Shown piece by piece: positions 8,418 through 11,778 of a DNA stretch of 11,778 nt (position 1 is its first letter; every line of letters begins with the position of its first letter). Source of the stretch: an uncultured Clostridia bacterium (lineage in GTDB: Bacteria > Bacillota > Clostridia > Christensenellales > Aristaeellaceae); contig CALVTV010000207.1 of assembly GCA_944363005.1 (NCBI GenBank), positions 1 through 11,778 of the forward strand, read 5' to 3'. The notes below the pieces were generated by a model that searched no databases, had not been told where the DNA came from, and was given only the letters and a program-made list of their open reading frames with translations. A program made the translations under genes and the position numbers.

Positions 8418-8474
8418 CAGCGCACCGCGCTGGAGTAGGCAGAAAGGCGGCACGGGTGGTATGCCCATGCCGCC
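8418..8474 (-). promoter_or_regulatory. Hairpins between binding-protein and permease genes (possible attenuator)
   Basis: Starting 25 bases after the binding-protein stop, an 11-pair stem (GGCGGCATGGG with CCCGTGCCGCC, one G-T pair, 8446-8474) is followed by only TTTCTGCC. A second 6-bp stem, CAGCGC/GCGCTG (8418-8432), follows. The weak T-run suggests partial termination or 3'-end protection of the binding-protein message rather than full termination. This would give more binding protein than membrane subunits, a known arrangement in such operons. Confidence 0.6.
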
Positions 8475-8499
8475 ATGCTTTCATTTCGCGCTTCCTAAA

Positions 8500-10209
8500 T
8501 CAGTCGGCGAGCTTCGTGTAGATCAGGTTGTAGGCCTGGAACGGCAGACGGGCGTAGCCATCCACCATCTTCTCGCTGACGACGAAGTCCTCATAGCGCC
8601 AGTACATCGGGATGACCGGCAGATCTTCCGCGATGATCTTCTCGCACTCGACGAACAGTTGCTCACGGGCCACCGGGTCGAGTTCCACGCGGGCCTGCTC
8701 GATGAGCGCATCGTACTCCGCATTGGAGTAGCCGGTGTGGTTGTTGCCGTTGTCGGTCTGCCACAGATCGAGGTCGGTCATCGGGTCGTTGTAGTCCGGG
8801 CCCCAGCCGCCGGCGAAGAGGTCATAGTCGTGCGCATTGCGGCGGGCGCGGGATTCGGTGATCGTCAGCACTTCGATCTTCGCTTCGATGCCCAGCACGC
8901 GGCGCAGCTGCTCCTGCATGACCTGGCTGTAGAGCTCGTTCTGCGTGCTCTCAGAAGTCATGAAGGTGATGTCGATTTCCTCGGCGGTCTTGCCCAGCTC
9001 CTCAAGCGCCTTGGCGAAGTACTCCTTGGCGAGCTCTTCGTTGGAGTTGACCGGATAGAGCGGTTCGCCGCCATTGGCCGCCACAACGACCTCGGAGAAG
9101 GTCTCCGTGTTCACACCCGCGATGCCGAAAGCGAAGGACGGCGACGGCTTGTTGTCGTTCTTGAAGACGGTGTCGATGATCTGCTGACGGTCAAACGCGT
9201 AGCTGATGGCCTTGCGCAGGTTCTTGTTGCTGATGTCGCGGGAAGGATCGTCCACCACGCAGTAGAGGTAGAAGCTGTAGCCGCCCTGATAGCTGGAAGG
9301 CGCATAGCCCTCGGCCTCAAACATGGCGCGCTGATCGCCGGTGATGTCGATGAGGTCCATCTCGCCGCCCAGGAACGCGTTGTACTTCGCGTTGGTGTCG
9401 GTGTACTTGACCCAGTTGATCTTCTCGAGCTCAACGTTCTCCGCGTCCCACCAGTAGGGGTTCTTGACGGTGGTGATGCGGTTCTCCAGCACCCACTCGG
9501 TCATGTAGAACGCGCCGGAGTAGCACAAGGTATCCGGGGACGTACCGAACTTGTCGGCGCCGACCTCGTTGTAGAACGGCTCGTAAACCGGAGCCATGAC
9601 CTCGAACTTCACGTACTGCAGGAAGTACGGCAGGTAGTTCTCCAGCTCGCACACGAGGGTGTAATCGTCCTCGGCACGGAAGCCGACGTCCTCGATCATC
9701 ACTTCGGGCGCGCCTTCCACGCCGGAAGCGTAATCGTAGTAAGCCTGAGCGTTCTTGAACACGGTCGCGAACGCATAGTACTCAGCAGCATTTTCCGGAT
9801 TGAGCAGCTGACGCCATGCGAAGACGAAGTCATGCGCCGTGACATCACCGATCACTTCGCCCTTGCTGTTGACCCACTTCATGCCCTCGCGGATCTTGAA
9901 GGTCCAGGTCAGGCCATCTTCGGAGGTTGTCCAACTCTCCGCTGCAGCCGGTGCAATCTGATTGGTCACACTGTCCAGTTTGACCAGGCAATCCCAGATG
10001 TGGCGGTTGATGGAGAATTCGGTAGAATACGTCTGCAGGAACGGATTCATGACGCTCATCGTGGAGCATTCCACGCTGATGGCGCCCTTCTCGCTGGTTC
10101 CCGGGTAGTAGCCCAAGCCCGCATTGGGATTGGTCGCTGCCGCAGCGACGGCGCTGACGGACAGGAGCATGACCAGGCACAGCAGCCACGCAAAGAGACG
10201 GTTTTTCAT
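8500..10209 (-). CDS. Oligopeptide/dipeptide-binding protein, SBP family 5 (OppA/DppA-like)
   Basis: A 569-residue extracytoplasmic substrate-binding protein, first gene of the peptide importer operon. It begins with a signal peptide (MKNRLFAWLLCLVMLLSVSAVAAAA; cleavage likely near residue 25) and has the SBP_bac_5 pattern. That pattern includes AAAESWTTSEDGLTWTF (88-104), a YEP-F region, SGAFYMTEW (231-239), KNPYWWD (249-255), NLRKAISYAFDRQ (330-342), GGWGPDYNDPMTDLDLW (467-483) and PVIPMYW (531-537). The ATG at 10209 has AAGGAGG 7 bases upstream and directly precedes the signal peptide. No lipobox is present: the only cysteine in the signal region (11) lies in the hydrophobic core, unlike most Gram-positive binding proteins, which are lipoproteins. 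The peptide preference cannot be told from sequence; family members also bind nickel, haem or signalling peptides. An extended -10 promoter within a palindrome lies about 80 bases upstream. Confidence 0.94.
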   Translation of the reverse strand: MKNRLFAWLLCLVMLLSVSAVAAAATNPNAGLGYYPGTSEKGAISVECSTMSVMNPFLQTYSTEFSINRHIWDCLVKLDSVTNQIAPAAAESWTTSEDGLTWTFKIREGMKWVNSKGEVIGDVTAHDFVFAWRQLLNPENAAEYYAFATVFKNAQAYYDYASGVEGAPEVMIEDVGFRAEDDYTLVCELENYLPYFLQYVKFEVMAPVYEPFYNEVGADKFGTSPDTLCYSGAFYMTEWVLENRITTVKNPYWWDAENVELEKINWVKYTDTNAKYNAFLGGEMDLIDITGDQRAMFEAEGYAPSSYQGGYSFYLYCVVDDPSRDISNKNLRKAISYAFDRQQIIDTVFKNDNKPSPSFAFGIAGVNTETFSEVVVAANGGEPLYPVNSNEELAKEYFAKALEELGKTAEEIDITFMTSESTQNELYSQVMQEQLRRVLGIEAKIEVLTITESRARRNAHDYDLFAGGWGPDYNDPMTDLDLWQTDNGNNHTGYSNAEYDALIEQARVELDPVAREQLFVECEKIIAEDLPVIPMYWRYEDFVVSEKMVDGYARLPFQAYNLIYTKLAD

Positions 10210-10256
10210 GGCAATTCCTCCTTGACCAAATAAGTGGAAGGCTCGACGTGAAGGGG

Positions 10257-10286
10257 TTGTATGCACGTTCACCTTCGTGATATAAT
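10257..10286 (+). promoter_or_regulatory. Candidate promoter for the sigma-like gene
   Basis: TTGTAT (10257-10262), an 18-base spacer, and TATAAT (10281-10286) with an extended TG one base before it. The -10 is the left half of the 22-bp palindrome. It would give a leader of about 110 bases before the ATG at 10402. Confidence 0.5.
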
Positions 10287-10298
10287 GCATTATATCAC
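10277..10298. promoter_or_regulatory. Perfect 22-bp palindromic operator in a divergent promoter region
   Basis: The half-site GTGATATAATG (10277-10287) is followed directly by its exact reverse complement (10288-10298). Each strand therefore carries TGATATAAT, an extended -10 box. A dimeric regulator bound here would cover both -10 boxes at once, which is a repressor geometry. No classical regulator gene is in the window. The regulator family cannot be named from the site. Confidence 0.7.
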
Positions 10299-10317
10299 AG
10301 CGCTAAATTCTTTGCAA
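10289..10317 (-). promoter_or_regulatory. Promoter of the peptide importer operon
   Basis: On the minus strand TTGCAA (10317-10312), a 17-base spacer and an extended -10 TGATATAAT (TATAAT at 10294-10289). The start would be near 10282, inside the palindrome, leaving a leader of about 70 bases before the binding-protein ATG. Confidence 0.75.
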
Positions 10318-10398
10318 CTCTAAAATGAATAAAATTCTTTTTTGAGTTGCTGGGTGCGTAAAACCTTCGTTCATTACATATATTCAGGAGAATTCTTT
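10306..10398. repeat. AATTCTTT repeats and an inverted repeat in the leader of the sigma-like gene
   Basis: AATTCTTT occurs three times, at 10306-10313, 10333-10340 and 10391-10398. An inverted repeat GCAACTC (10314-10320) / GAGTTGC (10344-10350) lies among them, its left arm overlapping the -35 box of the importer promoter. The stretch is much AT-richer than its surroundings. It holds no gene. Confidence 0.45.
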
Positions 10399-10401
10399 CA
10401 T

Positions 10402-11034
10402 ATGTCAAAAATTTGTTCAAAATTTGATTCGTATTATGCCTCGTGGGTTCAGCCCGTATGGCGGCTGTGCTATGTGATGGCGCGCCAAAGCGGCGCGGCA
10501 CAGGACTTGGCGTTCCAGGCTTTTTTGCGCCTGGGTGCGTCGGATGCGCAGGAGCCTGCCGCGCAAACGCTCCTCTTTTCAAGCGCCGTTCGCCAAGGAG
10601 AAGCCTATTTTTCCCGCAAACTGCGCCGCATGCCCCGGCGCGATTCGCTCAGCCGCGCGCCTTTCCCCACCAGTGATGCCTTGTACGCCTTTTTGAAGCT
10701 GCCGTTTTTGCGCCGGTGTGCGCTGTGCCTGTTCGCAGACGGATTCGCCCCGGCGGACATTGCGCACATCCTGCGCATCCGCCCCGCCCATGCCAACCGC
10801 CTGTGTGCCGATCCGGGCATTGGCGGCTGGCAGGAGGCGCTGAGGGCCATCGTGCTCCCGGAAGGCGATGTGCAGCAACTCAGCGACCGCATCTACGAGC
10901 GCTTTGAGGTGCGCAGCGTCGGCGTGGAAAACGCAATCCACGATGCCCGCCAGACTTTTGACCGAATCGCCCCCTGGCTGGCGCTTCTCGTGCTGGCGAT
11001 CTTCGCGCTTTCCCTCTGGCTCACCGCCCGATAA
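10402..11034 (+). CDS. Sigma-factor-like protein with C-terminal membrane anchor
   Basis: A 210-residue protein not matched to a named family. Residues about 10-45 (YYASWVQPVWRLCYVMARQ, then AAQDLAFQAFLRL) resemble sigma region 2 of ECF factors, which usually carry a 'DLVQETF'-like helix; here the acidic Q-E pair is altered. Residues about 93-137 (LYAFLKLPFLRRCALCLF, then GFAPADIAHILRIRP) resemble the region 4 helix-turn-helix ('LP...R....L....G.s..EIA..L'). A basic linker (SRKLRRMPRR, 71-80) lies between. Unlike ordinary ECF factors, the chain continues through a charged stretch (about 155-188) into one hydrophobic segment, APWLALLVLAIFALSLWL (190-207), ending in TAR, which suggests a tail anchor with the DNA-binding part in the cytoplasm. 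The ATG at 10402 has AGGAG 11 bases upstream. It is divergent from the importer operon and may share its operator. It could be a membrane-tethered regulator or a degenerate sigma factor. Confidence 0.6.
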   Translation: MSKICSKFDSYYASWVQPVWRLCYVMARQSGAAQDLAFQAFLRLGASDAQEPAAQTLLFSSAVRQGEAYFSRKLRRMPRRDSLSRAPFPTSDALYAFLKLPFLRRCALCLFADGFAPADIAHILRIRPAHANRLCADPGIGGWQEALRAIVLPEGDVQQLSDRIYERFEVRSVGVENAIHDARQTFDRIAPWLALLVLAIFALSLWLTAR

Positions 11035-11046
11035 TTCCGCTCCCCA

Positions 11047-11082
11047 AACGGCTTTGCGCATGGATGTGCGAAGCCGTTTTTG
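11047..11082 (+). terminator. Intrinsic terminator of the sigma-like gene
   Basis: A 14-pair stem (AACGGCTTTGCGCA at 11047-11060 with TGTGCGAAGCCGTT at 11065-11078, two G-T pairs) closes a 4-base loop. TTT follows directly. It lies 12 bases after the stop codon. Confidence 0.9.
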
Positions 11083-11101
11083 TGTGTTGCCGTAGCAATA
11101 G

Positions 11102-11127
11102 AAAAAAGCAGACGCTTTCGCGTCCGC
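11102..11127 (-). terminator. Orphan minus-strand terminator with GAAA loop
   Basis: On the minus strand GCGGACGC-GAAA-GCGTCTGC (11127-11108, one G-T pair) is followed by TTTTTTC. No minus-strand protein gene ends directly in front of it. The recombinase upstream already has its own terminator, so this one either ends a small RNA or belonged to a gene that has been displaced. Confidence 0.75.
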
Positions 11128-11220
11128 AGGCAGGCGGGGAATGAGGCCACGGCCTCCTTTCAAAATTGAAGCAAATACGATTTGAAAGGAAGCCCAGCCG
11201 CGCAGTCGCGCACAGGCTGG
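11102..11220 (-). ncRNA. Candidate structured RNA or dispersed repeat between sigma-like gene and recombinase
   Basis: Four inverted repeats follow one another on the minus strand. (1) CCAGCC...GGCTGG with an inner GCGC/GCGC pair (11220-11194). (2) A 10-bp stem TCCTTTCAAA/TTTGAAAGGA with a 16-base loop (11190-11155). (3) GAGGC/GCCTC (11156-11143), sharing two bases with stem 2. (4) The GAAA-loop terminator (11127-11102). No clear promoter was found for it and no known RNA class is recognised. It could equally be a repeat scattered through the genome. Confidence 0.35.
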
Positions 11221-11221
11221 A

Positions 11222-11778
11222 TCATAAAAAAACGGAGCAAGCGACAAAACACTTGCTCCGCTTTGGTGCAGTTGAGCAATCCAAATCCGAACCTGTTTTC
11301 TGATCGGCCAATGCGGTTTTGAGGTCATCAAAAGTGATGGTCGTTGTTCCTTCCTTGTAGTTGAAGGTTAGTACCATTTTGTCATCGTACAGGAAAATGG
11401 CGTTGATAAAAGTGTCAATCAGCATCTTACGGTGGGATTTTTGCCGTACATCCAGCTTGCGAAAGCGGTGAATCCAGAAGGTCATAAACTCGGCGCTGAC
11501 TTTGGGCTTTGCCAGTTTCTCGCAGGCAATCTTGGTTTCCAGTTCCTCTTTCGTGGCTTCCAGTTCTTCCAGACGGCCTTTTGTGGACTTGGTCAAGATC
11601 CCCTGCTGGATGGCGTTCAAGAGGTTTTGAATGGCCGTGTCCGTTTCCTGTAATTGCTGTTCATAGAGCGGCAGATTGACATTCTCTCTGTCCTGCAAGT
11701 CCATCAGCATGGACACGATGGCCTCAATCGCCTTATCGTCCATCACCATTCTCATGGTTTCACTGACCACCAAATCCT
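11222..11778 (-). CDS. Large serine recombinase of a mobile element, C-terminal part (5' truncated)
   Basis: The frame is open from the window edge to a TGA at 11224-11222; 184 complete codons are visible and the true start lies beyond the window. The fragment has a coiled-coil-like stretch rich in Glu, Leu and Gln (YEQQLQETDTAIQNLLNAIQ; then GRLEELEATKEELETKI). It also has the ending typical of clostridial transposon and ICE recombinases: HRKMLIDTFINAIFLYDD, KMVLTFNYKEGTTTITFDD and GSDLDC. Family members cut and rejoin DNA with an N-terminal serine catalytic domain, not visible here, to integrate and excise elements. The sequence is visibly less GC-rich than the operons to the left, in line with horizontal transfer. 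Oddly, the last dozen or so codons (after TAPK) are formed by a terminator hairpin, so the natural C-terminus is uncertain. Confidence 0.88.
   Translation of the reverse strand, partial: DLVVSETMRMVMDDKAIEAIVSMLMDLQDRENVNLPLYEQQLQETDTAIQNLLNAIQQGILTKSTKGRLEELEATKEELETKIACEKLAKPKVSAEFMTFWIHRFRKLDVRQKSHRKMLIDTFINAIFLYDDKMVLTFNYKEGTTTITFDDLKTALADQKTGSDLDCSTAPKRSKCFVACSVFL
11226..11260 (-). terminator. Intrinsic terminator overlapping the recombinase 3' end
   Basis: On the minus strand CGGAGCAAG (11260-11252), a 10-base loop, CTTGCTCCG (11241-11233), then seven T (11232-11226). It lies inside the reading frame, and the in-frame TGA comes only just after the T-run. Confidence 0.88.

Noticed and set aside
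8386..8476. N-terminal extension of permease B to an upstream ATG
   Set aside because: The extra 30 residues are encoded by the intergenic hairpins; AAAGGAGGG directly before the TTG supports the shorter protein.
5935..8521. Two overlapping long plus-strand open frames opposite the permease genes
   Set aside because: Asp/His/Gln-rich antisense translations of membrane-protein genes; not plausible proteins.
8410..10233. 607-codon plus-strand open frame opposite the binding-protein gene
   Set aside because: It mirrors the binding-protein gene, has low-complexity Val/Asp/His/Arg composition and no ribosome binding site; the minus-strand protein is a clear family member.
10579..11331. 250-codon minus-strand frame crossing the sigma-like gene and the hairpin region
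   Set aside because: It runs through two terminators and is antisense to a better supported gene; the part over 11102-11220 is better read as structured DNA or RNA.

Overview
The window looks like a chromosomal stretch of a GC-rich member of the Bacillota, probably class Clostridia. The evidence is strong AGGAGG-type ribosome binding sites, GTG and TTG start codons, rho-independent terminators, a YhaM-type exoribonuclease end at the left edge, and a clostridial-style large serine recombinase at the right edge. Genus cannot be set from the sequence alone. Most of the window is visibly GC-rich. The last ~550 bases (recombinase) are visibly less so, which fits a recently acquired mobile element.

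Left to right: (1) 3-158, the end of a YhaM-like 3'-5' exoribonuclease with its terminator. (2) 324-4422, a four-gene plus-strand operon with two candidate promoters and a terminator. It encodes a membrane-anchored adaptor, a MacB/LolD-type ATPase, a MacB/FtsX-type permease, and a second secreted adaptor with two lipoyl-like modules. Together they look like an ABC efflux or envelope-export machine with two different extracytoplasmic adaptors. (3) 4493-10317, a minus-strand five-gene oligopeptide/dipeptide ABC importer operon in the order binding protein, permease B, permease C, ATPase D, ATPase F. The last four genes are tightly coupled, with ribosome binding sites embedded in the preceding stop regions. 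A hairpin separates the binding-protein gene from the rest. (4) 10257-10350, a divergent regulatory region centred on a perfect 22-bp palindrome that contains extended -10 boxes for both directions. (5) 10402-11082, a plus-strand gene for a sigma-factor-like protein with a C-terminal transmembrane anchor, and its terminator. (6) 11102-11220, a gene-free stretch with a chain of inverted repeats ending in a minus-strand terminator: a candidate structured RNA or dispersed repeat. (7) 11222-11778, the 3' end of a large serine recombinase on the minus strand, with an intrinsic terminator lying inside its last codons.

The most interesting parts are the tail-anchored sigma-like protein, which shares a palindromic operator/promoter with the peptide-import operon, the two-adaptor MacB-like operon, and the structured element at the probable edge of the mobile element. 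None of these is proven to be new; all need database comparison.
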